A stretch of DNA of 64,000 bases from JALZMG01 sp963739975 (GTDB taxonomy: Bacteria; Actinomycetota; Acidimicrobiia; Acidimicrobiales; Ilumatobacteraceae): NCBI GenBank assembly GCA_963739975.1, contig CAVUCK010000014.1, forward strand, positions 167,791 through 231,790, in the 5' to 3' direction. The stretch's first letter is position 1; every line of letters begins with the position of its first letter. The translations under genes were made by a program, and so were the position numbers. A model generated the notes under the pieces. That model saw only the letters and a program-made list of their open reading frames with translations, was not told the origin of the DNA and did no database searches. This document shows positions 1 through 10,521 of the stretch, piece after piece.

Positions 1-505
1 GCACGAAGACGATGCAGGGAACGTCTGTTGCGACCGTAGGTCGCCGTCGGGCGCGCCGGCTCATCTGGCGGTCGAACCACACGTCGTCGTCCAGGGCCAG
101 GAGCGACGACGCCACCGCTGTGACCGCGGCGAGGCCGAGCGCGACTGCGAGGGCGGTGGAGAAGCCGTCGACCCGAACGCCCGGGAGTCGATCCAGCAGA
201 AGGCCCACCGCAAGGGCATCCAGCACGATGGCACCGAGGCCGAGAGTGAGGACCGACAGCGGCACCACGATCACCGCCAGCGCCGGCCACACCGCGGCGT
301 TCACCACGCCGAGGAGGAAACCGGCGACCAGGGCGTCCACAGGGCGTTCCATGCTGAATCCGGGGAGGAGCGCGGCCATCAACCAGAGGGCCGCACCGCC
401 GACAAAGGTGACCACCACACACCGACGCAGCACCTGGCGCCAACTCGGACGCAGCTCGGCAGCCCGGATCACGGCGGAGCTCTCGGACGCCGGGGGGTCG
501 TGCAT
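1..505 (-). CDS. Holin-superfamily-IV-like membrane protein, probable phosphodiesterase fusion (partial, 3' end off window)
   Basis: The gene starts at an ATG at 505 and reads leftwards off the window, so only about 168 residues are visible. After a short polar N-terminus there are about four hydrophobic segments, around residues 27-45, 55-75, 78-100 and 115-135. This is the layout of the actinobacterial 4-TMS holin superfamily IV (YvlD-like) proteins. The chain then leaves the membrane with a basic stretch and reaches TDVPCIVFV at the edge. In actinobacterial relatives that I recall, a similar segment opens a phosphodiesterase/alkaline-phosphatase domain; that fusion is inferred here. No strong ribosome binding site is seen. 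Confidence 0.6.
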   Translation of the reverse strand, partial: MHDPPASESSAVIRAAELRPSWRQVLRRCVVVTFVGGAALWLMAALLPGFSMERPVDALVAGFLLGVVNAAVWPALAVIVVPLSVLTLGLGAIVLDALAVGLLLDRLPGVRVDGFSTALAVALGLAAVTAVASSLLALDDDVWFDRQMSRRARRRPTVATDVPCIVFV

Positions 506-1440
506 GCTCACGCCGTTCGACGGTACTCAGCATCGTCGGAACGCCAAATGACAGGAGCGCCGGACATCGTCGCAAGTCGATGTCCTTGGTCCATGATGAC
601 GTCGTGACACAGCGACCGATCCCACCGCTGCCTCCCTGGGCGGGTCACAGCACATCGATGGTCTGCCGAGGTTTCACCGGAACTGCCTCGAGGCTGTGTC
701 ACCCACTTCGTCCTCCGTCGTACGATCGGGAGGTCGAGGATTCGCCGAGGCGACGCCGACAGAACGAGCGGGACCGTGCGGAGCGGCGGGGCCGCCTCTG
801 ACGACGTCGGTCACCGCGGTGATAGTTGAAGCTTCTCGGGCTGACCTGGTCGTGACCTTGGGTCCAGGCGGACGTCAGGATCGCGTGGTGCGTGGCGTGC
901 CGTCGGCCGAGGAGGCCGCTGAAGCCGGTCCTGAGAACGGCGTGTCGGCCGACCCGGCCGACGAGCGCGCCTCAAAGACAGCGACGAACGCGGCGGGATC
1001 GATCTCGTGATCGAGACGCCGAGCGGGCGGCGGACGGCCACCGTGGAGCTCCTTGCGACGGTCGGCGAGGGTGGACCGAGACTGGCGTTCCGGGCCCTCG
1101 CCAAACGCGCTGCGCAACTCGCCGGGGTCGACCGTTGGTAGGTCCTTTCCTATGAGCGACAGTCTAAGACGTCGTTCCAACGAGATGAATGCGGAGACAA
1201 CGGAACGACGCTGCCAGACCGGCGCAGCTTGTGGGCCCTGATGTCCGAATAAGCGGTAGATCGATTCTGCAGCGGCCTCGGCCAACGTGCGCCCCAGGAA
1301 AGCCCCGCGGCGGTGTGACGGAGTAGGCGTCCCCCCGAATGGTGGGCTTTGAGATGTCCGTCGGGGGTCCACCACTGGTGAGGCCATCGGCGTGATTCTC
1401 GGTGTGTTCCTGCAAGAGCACACGAAGGAGTACCGCACCG
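506..1440. other. Gene-poor stretch with decayed coding fragments
   Basis: No intact gene is convincing here. Two short stretches look coding but have no start or usable context. On the plus strand, about 930-1140, one frame reads through a fragment ending ALAKRAAQLAGVDRW and then a stop. On the minus strand, about 1140-1310, one frame contains AESIYRLFGHQGPQ and ISLERRLRLSL. The two partly overlap in opposite directions, so at most one was a gene. They lie next to a broken insertion sequence, so truncated gene remnants are the most likely explanation. I do not recognise a family for either. Confidence 0.35.
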
Positions 1441-2245
1441 ATGGCCCTGTCTCAGTCTGTCCTGTCGGAGATGTTGGAGGCGTTCCGCGCCGGCGAGGGT
1501 GTCGATCTGATCCGTGACGCCGTGCAGCTGGTGCTGCAGGAGCTGATCGAGGTCGAAGCCGCCGAGCAGATCGGCGCCGCCCGTTACGAACGCAGCGACG
1601 CACGGGTGACCGAACGCAACGGGTCACGGCCCCGCCTGTTGACCACGCAGGCCGGTGACGTCGGGTTGCGCATCCCCAAGCTGCGCAAGGGCAGCTTCTT
1701 CCCGTCGATCCTCGAGCCGCGTCGACGGATCGACCAGGCCCTCTACGCGGTGGTGATGGAGGCCTACGTGCAGGGCGTGTCGACTCGTTCGGTCGACGAC
1801 CTGGTCGAGGCACTCGGAGCGCCGTCGGGATCAAGAGGTCCGAGGTCTCCCGAATCTGCGCCGGCCTCGACGAGACCGTCGGGGCGTTCCGCACCCGCCG
1901 CCTTGACCACGTCGAATTCCCTACGTCTACCTCGACGCCACCTACCTCCACGTCCGCAACAACACATCGCAGGTCACCTCGATGGCGGTCGTCATCGCCA
2001 CCGGCATCACCGCCACCGGCTCCCGCGAGGTGCTCGGTGTCGACGTCGGTGACTCCGAGGACGAAGCGTTCTGGCGCGGGTTCCTGCGCTCACTCAAGTC
2101 GCGCGGCCTGGGCGGTGTCAGGATGGTCATCTCCGATCAGCACGCCGGCTTGGTCGCCGCGCTGCGCCGGTCGTTCCAAGGGGCCAGCCATCAACGCTCA
2201 TCTGTGCACTATCCGCGTGTGCAGGCATGGCGGCTGGTCGCGTGA
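1441..2245 (+). pseudogene. IS256-family transposase, frameshifted and truncated
   Basis: The N-terminal part from the ATG at 1441 matches IS256/MuDR-type transposases: EVEAAEQIGAARYERS, then ERNGSRPR and the RIPKLRKGSFFPS segment. The frame breaks near 1820, continues in another frame (SEVSRICAGLDETVGAF), and breaks again near 1920. A third stretch follows with YLDATYLHVRN, holding the first catalytic Asp, and VISDQHAGL, holding the second. Homology ends near 2200, so the catalytic Glu region is missing. Two frameshifts plus the 3' truncation make this a dead copy. Terminal inverted repeats were not identified. Confidence 0.88.
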
Positions 2246-2452
2246 CGCCCGGGCAGGAAGGTCTTGCCTGTCTCCCCCGTCGGTGGGAGAGGGCCTCAGC
2301 AGCGTGACCTTCGAGGTCCAGCGGCAGACCTGTCCCTCCCACCGGTGGCGGGTTCGTGATCGGCCATTAGGAGTAGCGCTGCGAGCGCCGAGATGAGCGA
2401 CCGAAACGGACACGCCTCGGGAGTGACACCAACCCACAGGAGGTGCATGTCC

Positions 2453-3160
2453 ATGTTTGCAGGGATCGACTGGGGTGGCTATCACCACCAGCTCTGCGTG
2501 GTCACCGAGACCGGGAGCCGGTCGCTCGAGCGTCGAGTCGCTCACGACCGGGCTGGTCTGATCGAGCTACGCAACACCCTCGCCGGGGTCGCCCCGGTGA
2601 TGCGGGTCGCCGTCGAGCGAGCTGAAGGGCTCCTCGTGGAGTCGTTGCTCGATTGGGGTCACATCGTCTATCCGGTGTCCCCACGGGTGGCGGCACGGGC
2701 GCGGGAGCGTTACAGGGCGGCGTCGGTGAAGGACGACCGTTTCGACGCGTTCGTGCTCGCCGACAGCCTGCGTCATGAGCACCCCCACTGGCGGCCGCTG
2801 GCTGCGCCCAGCGAGGTTCTCGCCGAGCTCAAGGGGCTGGTCCGTGACCGGAACCGACTGATGGAGCTGCAGCGGGTTGTTGAGTCCCAGCTGCGTGCGA
2901 CGCTCGACGCCTACCACCCGGCGCCGGTGCGCCTGTTCAGCACCGTCGATCGGCAGATCACGCTGGACTTCATCCGCGACTACCCGACACCGCGGACCGC
3001 CGACCATCTCGCCGAGGGGCGCATGACCCAGTTCCTCGAACGTCACAGCTATCGCGGCCGCCAGCCCGCCCCGGTGCTCGTCGATCGGCTGCGGCTCAAC
3101 AACATGGCCGCCTCGGACGGGACCACCGCAGCGAAGCGGCGCACCGCTCTGGCCCAGGTT
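2453..3160 (+). pseudogene. IS110-family transposase, N-terminal part only
   Basis: The reading frame opens at ATG 2453, nine bases behind AGGAGG, with FAGIDWGGYHHQLCVV. This is the first Asp motif of the RuvC-like DEDD domain of IS110 transposases. The usual continuation follows: RVAVERAEGLLVE, then AASVKDDRFDAFVLADSLR. Homology stops at about AKRRTALAQVE near 3160. The C-terminal domain with the catalytic Ser is absent, and the frame runs on through unrelated phage-like DNA to a stop at 3262. The element was cut by, or recombined with, the terminase fragment that follows. It cannot encode an active recombinase. Confidence 0.85.
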
Positions 3161-3792
3161 GAGCCTTCCTTCTGGAGCGATGGCGGACCCCGATCTTCCA
3201 TCGACCCGGAGAACCACCCCTCACTCAGCAGACCCACGGCGTCGTCGGCATCGACTACGTGATGCACATCGACCCCTCGACCCGCTCCGATCCCACTGCG
3301 TACGCGATCGGACACGCCGAGGACATCGACGGTGAACGCATCGCGGTCATCGACACCACGCGACGCTGGCTCGCTCGAGGCGCGGACATCCCCTGGGAGG
3401 ATGAGGTCTACGCCCAGATTGAGCTCGACATCGTCGCCTTCCAGCCCCGACTCATCACCGTCGATCAGCACGGCGGCAACTTCGTCGTCATCGACCTGCA
3501 CCGCCGCATCCGAAAACTGCCAATCGTGCAACGCATCAACGTGCACGACATCCCGCACACGCGAACTAACAATCGCATCTACGCCGACGTGTTCCGAGGA
3601 GCAGTACAACGTCGCCGCGTCCGCAGCTACCCCGACCGACAGCTCCAGCTCGAACTGCAATTCCTGCAAGACATCAACGGAGCCGCCAAAGCCCCCACCA
3701 CCGGACCCGTCACCACGGACGACGTCGCCATCGCCACGATGGTCGTAGCCGCGGCGGGCGCCCTCGTCCACCAGGGCCTGGACCAGACGTAG
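3161..3792 (+). pseudogene. Phage terminase large subunit, C-terminal nuclease domain fragment
   Basis: One frame is open from just after a TGA near 3158 to the stop at 3792. It reads AFLLERWRTPIFHR, then GIDYVMHIDPSTRSDPTAY, then LITVDQHGGNFVV and finally TTDDVAIATMV. The spaced acidic residues in an RNase-H-like context resemble the nuclease domain of phage large terminase subunits. The N-terminal ATPase domain with Walker motifs is missing, because the preceding DNA is IS110. A GTG at 3259 could start translation of the last 177 residues, but the fragment is most simply a prophage remnant. Assignment to terminase rests on motif layout only. Confidence 0.65.
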
Positions 3793-3811
3793 GGCGCGTG
3801 GGCGCGAGTCC

Positions 3812-4125
3812 CTATGCACGCTGATGTGCAGGTGACCAGGGCAGCTCGTCCGGTGCCTGCAGTGGGGCACGGGCGATGCCGGACCCTCCGCAGTTAATGG
3901 TCGACGACGCTCCCTGGAAGCTGTAGTCGATCGGTGCACCAGGCTGGCAGTTGAAGAGGGCATCGAAGGCCTGTCCCGGCGCGACGGTGTCCGTCGACAG
4001 CACGATGCCGGCCATCGCGCCGACCGACACCTCACCGGCCTGCAGTCCGGCCAGCGTCGATCCGACAATGGTCGCGATGATGCGAACGACCTCTTCGCTC
4101 GACGCCCAGCCTGCGCTCGCCTCAT
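3812..4125 (-). pseudogene. Small unknown gene, frameshifted just after its start
   Basis: An ATG at 4125 has a well-placed GGAGG, but its own frame is not coding-like. The neighbouring frame is open from about 4136 to 3812 and reads WASSEEVVRIIATIVGST, then AGLQAGEVSVGAMAGIVL, then CQPGAPIDYSFQGASS. A one-base indel close to the start codon would join the good start to the good frame. The product would be about 105 residues, with an alternating hydrophobic middle. I do not recognise the family. Its place between a terminase remnant and a lipoprotein gene suggests a phage or mobile-element origin, which is inference. Confidence 0.4.
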
Positions 4126-4283
4126 CGGTGCCTCCTCAGTAGCTCGCTGTCGGGGGCCGTAATCGCCCCAGTCGCTCCCCCGGTGGAACCCTGCGAGACG
4201 CAGCACGGCTGGCCCGATGGGTGTCCCGCCTCGTGCTCGAGGGCGGCCGGCGGAGTGTGCTCACGCGTCAGTCGTCGACGTGG

Positions 4284-5960
4284 TCAGTCGTCGTCGATCG
4301 CGTTGCCGGTCGGGTCGAGCACGTACCACACGCCGCCCTGACCCTGCCCGTTGGTGTCACCTGGGGCGGAGTCGCCCGCGAAGGAGTAGAGCGGCCAAGC
4401 GTTGTACGTGACCTGGACGCCCGCCGCCGGGTGTGTGGTGGTACCGAGCAGCAACAGGTCGACGCCGTCGCCTCCGGTGAGCTGGCTGGCGTCGTCGACG
4501 GTCAGCGGCGGCCACGCCTCGGCGCACGCATCGGTGCAGGTCGGGGTGCCCTGGGCGTCGGGCATGAACAGGTAGAGGGTCATGCCGTTTGCGGCCGTGA
4601 GGATCGGGCCGAGATCGGTGTCGGCGACGAGGACGGTCGCTTCCCCACCGCCGGCGGGAACAGCCGTGGTCGTCACCGGGGTGGTTGCGGCTGGAGTCGC
4701 CACCGGTGTGGTTGCGGCGGCAGTCGTCACCGGTGTCGTGGTGGCGGGAGTCGTCGGCACGTCGGTCGTGGCCGGCGCGCTGGTGGAGGTCGGCGGTGGG
4801 GCGGCTTGCAGCACGGCGAGAGCTTGCTGGAAGGCGGCCAGCGTCGCCGCGTCGACGATGCCGGTCGGTTCGACGCCGAGCGCGATCTGGAACTCCTGGA
4901 GCGCGGCGGTCAGCTCGTCAGTCCAGACGCCGTCGGTGGGTCCTTGCCAGAAGCCGGTCAACGTGAGCACGGTCTGTACTGCGGCGGTGTGGGTCAGGTC
5001 GGCGGCCGCCGTCTGCAGGTCGAGCTCGGCCAGCAGCTCGTCGAGGGCCTCCGCGGTGGCTTTGTCGAGGAACCCGGTCTCGGGGAGGCCGCTGTCGGCC
5101 TGCAGTCGCTTCACGGCATCGACGGTGGCCGGCCCGTAGATCCCGTCGATGGGACCCTCGTAGTAGCCGACCTGTTGCAGCTCGGTCTGCACGGTCGTGG
5201 TGTACGCCGCCACCTGCTCGACCGCCTGAGCCTGCTGCTCGTCGGTGAGGCAGCCCGCATCGTAGAGCAGCCTGAGCCAGGCGATCTGGAGCGCGAACGC
5301 AGCCGAGTTGTACTCCGCCGTCGCCTCCGCCAGCGGGGTCGCCGCCGTGATCCCCTCGCTGGTTTGGGCGAGATCCTCCTCGGCCTGCTGGACGCGCTCG
5401 ATCGTGGCCGGTGGAACGAGCGTGGTCGTCGTCGTGGTCGCGGGTGTCGTCGAGCTGGTCGGCAGGCTCGACGCGGTGGCGATCGCCTCCGCCAGTGCGG
5501 CCTGCGCGTCGGCGAGCTCCTGGCCGGCTGCGGCGAGGGCGGTCTTCGCCTCCTCGACCTCGCTCACCGCAGATGCCACGGTCTCGCGCGGCTCGACGAG
5601 GTCGGCGCCGAGCGTCTGGATGTCGCCGACGGTGGCGGCATCATCGGTGAACAGCTTGCCGTACCGGTCGAGCACCTCGATGTAGCCTCCGGCGTCGACG
5701 CAGAACTGCGCGGCGGCCGCATCCAGCGCTTCCTTCGAAGCGGTGAGCGCTGACTCCGCCTCCCCGACCCGCGCCTCGGCCGCCGCCACCGAATCCGCCA
5801 CCTCGCTGATCGGGGGAACCTCCATCGTGCCCGCATCGTCATCGTCGCTGCACGCCGACGCCATGAGGGCGACGGCGACCAACGCGGCCACGGACTGGTG
5901 CCTTCTACTGCTCAACCTCGTGCGGACGCGCTGACGCAGGACGGTTCGATGAATCGTCAC
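4284..5960 (-). CDS. Secreted lipoprotein with two peptidoglycan-binding domains and a C-terminal Lipoprotein_15-type domain
   Basis: A signal peptide ends in the lipobox LMASAC, followed by a run of Asp, so the mature protein should be lipid-anchored outside the membrane. Next come an Ala/Glu-rich, probably coiled region and a Thr-rich linker. Two peptidoglycan-binding_1 repeats follow (GYYEGPIDGIYGPATVDAV and FWQGPTDGVWTDELTAA). After a second Thr/Pro linker the C-terminal domain has the pattern of the secreted repeat PF03640: GMTLYLFMPD, CTDACAEAWPPL, YNAWPLYSFAGD. It likely binds the cell wall; the role of the last domain is unknown. I chose the GTG at 5960; an ATG at 6035 gives a longer, implausible leader. 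Confidence 0.85.
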   Translation of the reverse strand: MTIHRTVLRQRVRTRLSSRRHQSVAALVAVALMASACSDDDDAGTMEVPPISEVADSVAAAEARVGEAESALTASKEALDAAAAQFCVDAGGYIEVLDRYGKLFTDDAATVGDIQTLGADLVEPRETVASAVSEVEEAKTALAAAGQELADAQAALAEAIATASSLPTSSTTPATTTTTTLVPPATIERVQQAEEDLAQTSEGITAATPLAEATAEYNSAAFALQIAWLRLLYDAGCLTDEQQAQAVEQVAAYTTTVQTELQQVGYYEGPIDGIYGPATVDAVKRLQADSGLPETGFLDKATAEALDELLAELDLQTAAADLTHTAAVQTVLTLTGFWQGPTDGVWTDELTAALQEFQIALGVEPTGIVDAATLAAFQQALAVLQAAPPPTSTSAPATTDVPTTPATTTPVTTAAATTPVATPAATTPVTTTAVPAGGGEATVLVADTDLGPILTAANGMTLYLFMPDAQGTPTCTDACAEAWPPLTVDDASQLTGGDGVDLLLLGTTTHPAAGVQVTYNAWPLYSFAGDSAPGDTNGQGQGGVWYVLDPTGNAIDDD

Positions 5961-6313
5961 TGGGGCTGATGCTCGCGCACGCCGGCGCGAGCACAACAAC
6001 CCGCAGCGTCGGCCTGATCCGCTCTCCTGGCGCAACTACTCGCGGCGGCGGCGTGCGGCTCGTGCGAGGTGGTGGGCGAGAAGGATGGAGGCGGCGGTCC
6101 ATCCCGAGCGGGAAACCATCGCCCAACACGACGGGTGGTAACGCAGCGGCACCCTTTGCTGTTGCGGACCGAGGTGGGGTCGATGGTTCGAGCGGGTTGA
6201 CGGCGACGCCGGGAACCTAGGCTCGGTTGACCTCAGCGGTGGCGCCGGTTCGCTCGCCTGGGGTGTCGGTCGTGGGTGAGGTCGACACCCAGGTCAGCGG
6301 ACAGGGAGGCTTC
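5961..6313. other. Intergenic region between divergent genes
   Basis: About 350 bases separate the divergently read lipoprotein and DUF2252 genes. It should hold the promoters of both. No gene, RNA or clear hairpin was recognised. The only clear signal is the GGAGG just before the ATG at 6314. Confidence 0.4.
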
Positions 6314-7676
6314 ATGAGTGTGACCGCGAGCCCGCACCATCTGTCGTTCGACGAGCGTCGGGCCATCGGACGGGCGGCTCGGTCGAGACTGTCGCGCAAG
6401 GATGCCGGCGACTGGAACTCCGACGAGCGCGGTCATGACGCCCTGCGAACCGTGCTCGCCCAGAACGCCGTGCGGGCGCCCGACTTGGTGCCGATCCGCC
6501 ACGGCCGCATGGGTGCCTCGCCGTGGACCTACTACCGGGGCGGCGCCGCCGTCATGGCCGCCGACCTCGCCTCGCTGCCCTCGAGCGGTCTGACCGTGCA
6601 GTTGTGCGGTGACGCTCATGTCCTCAACTTCGGGTTGTGGGCCACGCCTGAGCGGCAGCTCTCGTTCGACCTACGTGACTTCGACGAGACGCTTCCGGGC
6701 CCGTTCGAGTGGGATGTGATGCGGATGGCTGCGAGTGTGCAGGTGCTGGCTCGCGACGCGGGGATGACTGAGGCGAGGGAAGCGGACCGGGCGGTGCGTG
6801 CCGCGCTCGATGGCTACCGCTCGGGGATCTCGAGGTATGCCGAGGCCCGGTTCCTGGACGTCTGGTACGCACAGATCACGGCCGACGATCTGCTCAGCGT
6901 CGTCGTCGGCGAGGAGCGGGCGGACATCGCGGCGCGGCTTCACAAACGAGCCAGGAAGCGGTCGAACGTCGGTGCGGCAAAGAAGTTCACCGAGGTCGTC
7001 GACGGTCGCGTTCGCCTGGTCGAGGCGCCGCCGTTCCGGCTTCGGGATGGACCGTGTCGATCAAGCCATCGTCGATGAGGTCTGGGCGGCATATGTCCGG
7101 TCGTTGCCGGAGGAGCGTCGTTACCTCCTCGATCGGTACTCCTTGGTGGATGTCGTCCGTCAGGTGGTGGGAGTGGGCAGCGTGGGGATGCGCGTGTACC
7201 TCCTCCTGCTCGAGGGTGCACGCCCGGACGATCTGCTCTTCTTGCAGGTCAAGCAGGCGGGACCGTCGGTGTACGAGGCCTTCCTCGAGCCGAGTCGCTA
7301 CCCGAATCACGGCCAGCGGGTGACGGTGGGGCGGCGCCTCATCCAGAGCTCCACCGACATCTTCGTCGGCTGGACCACGGTGCAGGGCATCGACTTCTAC
7401 GTCCGCCAGTTCCGCGACATGAAGGTGATCCCGTCGAGTGAGCAGGTGACTCCGTGGCTGCGCCAGTTCGCTCGCAAGTGTGGCCTGGTCCTCGCCCGCG
7501 CCCACGCCACCACCGGTGACGCGGTTGCCATCGACGCCTATGTCGGCAAGGGCAAGGCGTTCGATAAGGCGATGGTGAGCTTCGCTTCCGCCTACGCCCT
7601 GCAGAACGTGCGCGACCACCTGCAGCTCGTCGAAGCGGTCCACGACGGCGAGATCGCCAGCGCGCCAGGCTGGTGA
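6314..7676 (+). pseudogene. DUF2252 family protein, broken by one frameshift
   Basis: Translation should start at ATG 6314, six bases behind GGGAGG. The first frame carries DUF2252 hallmarks: LVPIRHGRMGASPWTYYRG, QLCGDAHVLNFGLWATPE and FDLRDFDETLPGPFEWD. These resemble kinase-like phosphotransferase motifs. Near 7045 the frame shifts, and the rest of the family follows in the next frame: LQVKQAGPSVYEAFL, GQRVTVGRRLIQ, and AHATTGDAVAIDAYVGKG near the C-terminus. Together they give a normal-length protein of about 450 residues. No other damage is visible, so a sequencing error is as likely as a real pseudogene. The biochemical role of DUF2252 proteins is not established. Confidence 0.8.
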
Positions 7677-7836
7677 CACCCAAACCCGGGTCGCCGCCGA
7701 TGGTCGATGTGGCGCGCACCGACACCACCACGAGGGCGCCGATGACGGAGCTCGCGGAACGGAACGGGCGAGCCGATGGGTCCGATGTGGCCGAAGCCCC
7801 AACGTCGGGCATCAGCCGAAGTAGCACACGAAATGC

Positions 7837-7908
7837 GGTGCCCCCAGGGGCTCGAACCCTGAACCAATGGATTGAAAGTCCGCTGCTCTTCCATTGAGCT
7901 AGCGGCGA
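7837..7908 (-). tRNA. tRNA-Glu(UUC)-like sequence with a poorly paired acceptor stem
   Basis: On the minus strand a D arm (GCTC-AATGGAA-GAGC), a seven-base anticodon loop CTTTCAA giving anticodon UUC, and a perfect T arm (CAGGG-TTCGAGC-CCCTG) follow in the correct order and spacing. The anticodon stem has one mismatch. The acceptor strands TCGCCGC and GGGGCAC pair at only about four of seven positions, and no CCA is encoded. This looks like a decayed or recombined tRNA, possibly the scar of an integration event, rather than a certain functional tRNA-Glu. Confidence 0.5.
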
Positions 7909-8054
7909 GAGGGGCGAGGGCGGGACGGGTGCGATGGACGGCGCAAACCCAGCCGCTCACGCTGGTCGGTTGGTCGCTCGAACCGTAGAGGCGGCCGGGA
8001 GGGCAGAGCCACGGTCGGGCACTCAGTCGTCCGAGCCGCACTGCGGCGGTCCGG

Positions 8055-10521
8055 CTACTCGGAGCGCAGCGCCTCGGCGGTCGACGTGCGCGCCGCCGCC
8101 CATCCCGGGACGAGGGCGACGGCGAGGGCGGCGGCGAGGACGGCGACGACGAGCACCGGGATCCACAGCACCGGGGTCTCCGGCGGCGTGGCCACGCCGA
8201 GCTCATCGGCAACGACGCGCCAGAGCCAGCGCCCGACGAGGATCCCCACTGGCACCCCGACGACTGCTGCCAGGACCACGAGCGCCGTGGCATGCCACAG
8301 CGACGGCGGCGCGCACCTGGCCCGTGCGGAACCCGAGGCTCTTCAGGATCGCCAGCTGGCGGCGCTGACGACGCACCGAGAGCACGATGGCATGCGCGAG
8401 GGAGGCGACCGCCAACACGCCGACCAGCAGCGCCAGCAGGAACGGGACGATGCGGACGCGTTCGACGTTGCGGATCCCGCCTTGGGGCACGGGACCCTGG
8501 ACGGTGCCGCCGGGGGCGGCCGAGCGCAGATCCGCCGTGAACTGTTCGACGTCAGTGCCGGGGACCAGCGTGATCACGAAGTGGATGGGTGTCACCGTCG
8601 GCTCGTGCGTCTCGATCCAATCGGCGGCGACCACCCCGCCCCGGCCGGCGTTGTTCTCGACCGTGTCGTTGACCACCGTCGTGCCGACCACCGTCACCGT
8701 CGTCGTGACCGGCGCGGGGCCTGCGGTCGTCACCTCGATCTCGTCGCCGATCGAGATGCCGTGATCGGCCATCGTGACCGAACCCAGGGCGATCTCGTCA
8801 GCGCGCTCGGGCAGTCGACCACTCGTCGCGACAGCCGGGATGACGGCGTCGATGCCGTCGATCGGGGCGAGTGCCTGGATCCATGCGATCTCGTCGCCGA
8901 TGTGCACGTCGGTACCGCGCAGTGCGGCGGCCGCTTCAACACGCGGGTCGTCGCGCAGCCACTCCAGCGCACCTGCGGTCTCGGCGGCGGGCGCTTCGAT
9001 CGGCGTGCTGAGCGACACCTCCCACGGCACGCCGAACTGGCGCGGCGTCGAGAGCAAGCTGTCGAGGCTGACGGAGAGGACGACGGCGACGATCCCCGTG
9101 GTGACGGCCAACGCCAGTCCCGTCAGCGCCATGCCCGTGGGAAGTCCGCCGGCGCCGCGACCACTGAACGTCATGCTCAACCCAGTTGCCGCGGGCGGCG
9201 AAACGTGGCGCCGCAGCGCCAGGTAGCCGGTGCGCCCGCCGTGGCCCTCGGCAGGCGCGGCGTGCCGGCGGAACTGTCGCACGACGGGCCAGCACGTGGC
9301 GACCGCCACCACCAGGAGGGCCGTGACGGCACCGACGCCCAGTACCAGCCAGTCGACGACCGGAGCGTGATCGATCTCCGTCTCCGCGGCGAACCCGAAC
9401 GGACCGATCAACGAGAGCAGCACGGCGGCGAGAGTGCCGACCGCCACCGCCAGCAGCCCGGTCACCGCTCCTCGGGCGAGCGCCGCTCCAGCGGCTCCCT
9501 GTGTCGACATGCCGAGCGCCCGCAGCGTGGCGCCGTCATCCCACTCCCGACGCGATTGTCTCGAGACGGCCTGGCCGGCGAAGACCGCTGCGGCCAGTGC
9601 GGTGATCGCACCGAACAACATCGTGCCGCGCGCCTCGAAGCGGATCGCCTCGGCGGCCGGTTCCGTGTCATCTGGACTGAGGAGCGCCTCGGCGACGTAG
9701 ATCTGGCCGGTGAACTGCTCGTCGAGGGCGGCGGCGGCGGCGTCCGCATCGGTCACGGACGCCAGCACTGCGCTCCAGCGGCCGCTGTCGGTCAGCGTCG
9801 CGGCGACCCCGGGACCGGCGGTGATACGCGCCTCGTCGATCGCCGAGGCGTCCGAACCGACCCCTGCGATGAGATCGCGGAAGTTGCGCTCGATGCCGAC
9901 GACGCGGGCCCTGACGTGCGGCCCGGTGAACCGCTCGCCCGGCACCGCTCCGTAGCTCGTCTCCTCGGGCGCCCAGAAGTGCACGTCCACCTCGTCGCCG
10001 ACTGTCACGCCCAGCGCGTCGGCGAGCTGTTCGTTGATGGAGATCTCGTCCGCCGCCGCCGGATCGGGTGGTCGACCGTGGATCATCAGCGGGCGGCCCT
10101 CGGGCCAGTCGAGCCCACGATCGAAGCTCACAACCGACAACCCGGGCTCGAGGCGCTCGGGCGCGTCGACCGGCGAGGCCGTGAAGCCGACGTACCCGAC
10201 GCTCCCGGCGGCGGCCACCCCGGGCAGGTCCCGCAGGACGGCCGCCTCGTCGGTCGAGACGTAGGCCAGACATTCCTGGAACGCCTTCTCGACGTCGACG
10301 GCCATCGACTCGAACGTCATGTCGGGTGGACAGAAGCTGATGAAGAGGTCCCGCGGCTCGCTCCACTCGAGGAACCGGTCGAGCGCCGTCGACGCCCTGC
10401 GGCCGAGCGACCACGAGGCCATGGCGACACCACCGGCCAGGCCGGCGAGCACGGCCAGGAACACGGTGGCCTTCCAGCCGCGCCGTAACAACAGCCCCAC
10501 CCGCATCTTGACGGCATCCAC
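8055..10521 (-). pseudogene. FtsX/MacB-type ABC transporter permease, broken by one frameshift near the C-terminus
   Basis: This is a large integral membrane permease with one N-terminal helix after LLLRRGWKATV, a long extracytoplasmic domain, a central FtsX core (GTMLFGAITALAAAVFAG onward), a second extracytoplasmic domain and a C-terminal three-helix FtsX core. The GTG at 10521 is the best start because AAGGAGGA lies seven bases upstream. Near 8300 the frame slips. The upstream frame reaches GQVRAAVAV, and the family's expected W-x-A-T-x-L continues in the next frame as ALVVLAAVVGVPVG to the stop at 8055. No ATPase gene is adjacent. Relatives export lipids, peptides or drugs; the substrate here cannot be told. 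Confidence 0.8.

Noticed and set aside
875..1951. A 358-codon minus-strand frame across the left part of the window
   Set aside because: Most of it is antisense to the IS256 transposase. Only the stretch near 1140-1310 looks protein-like and is noted separately.
8086..10488. An 800-codon plus-strand frame opposite the FtsX-type permease
   Set aside because: Composition is Arg/Asp/Gly-rich without motifs, whereas the minus strand shows a clear permease.
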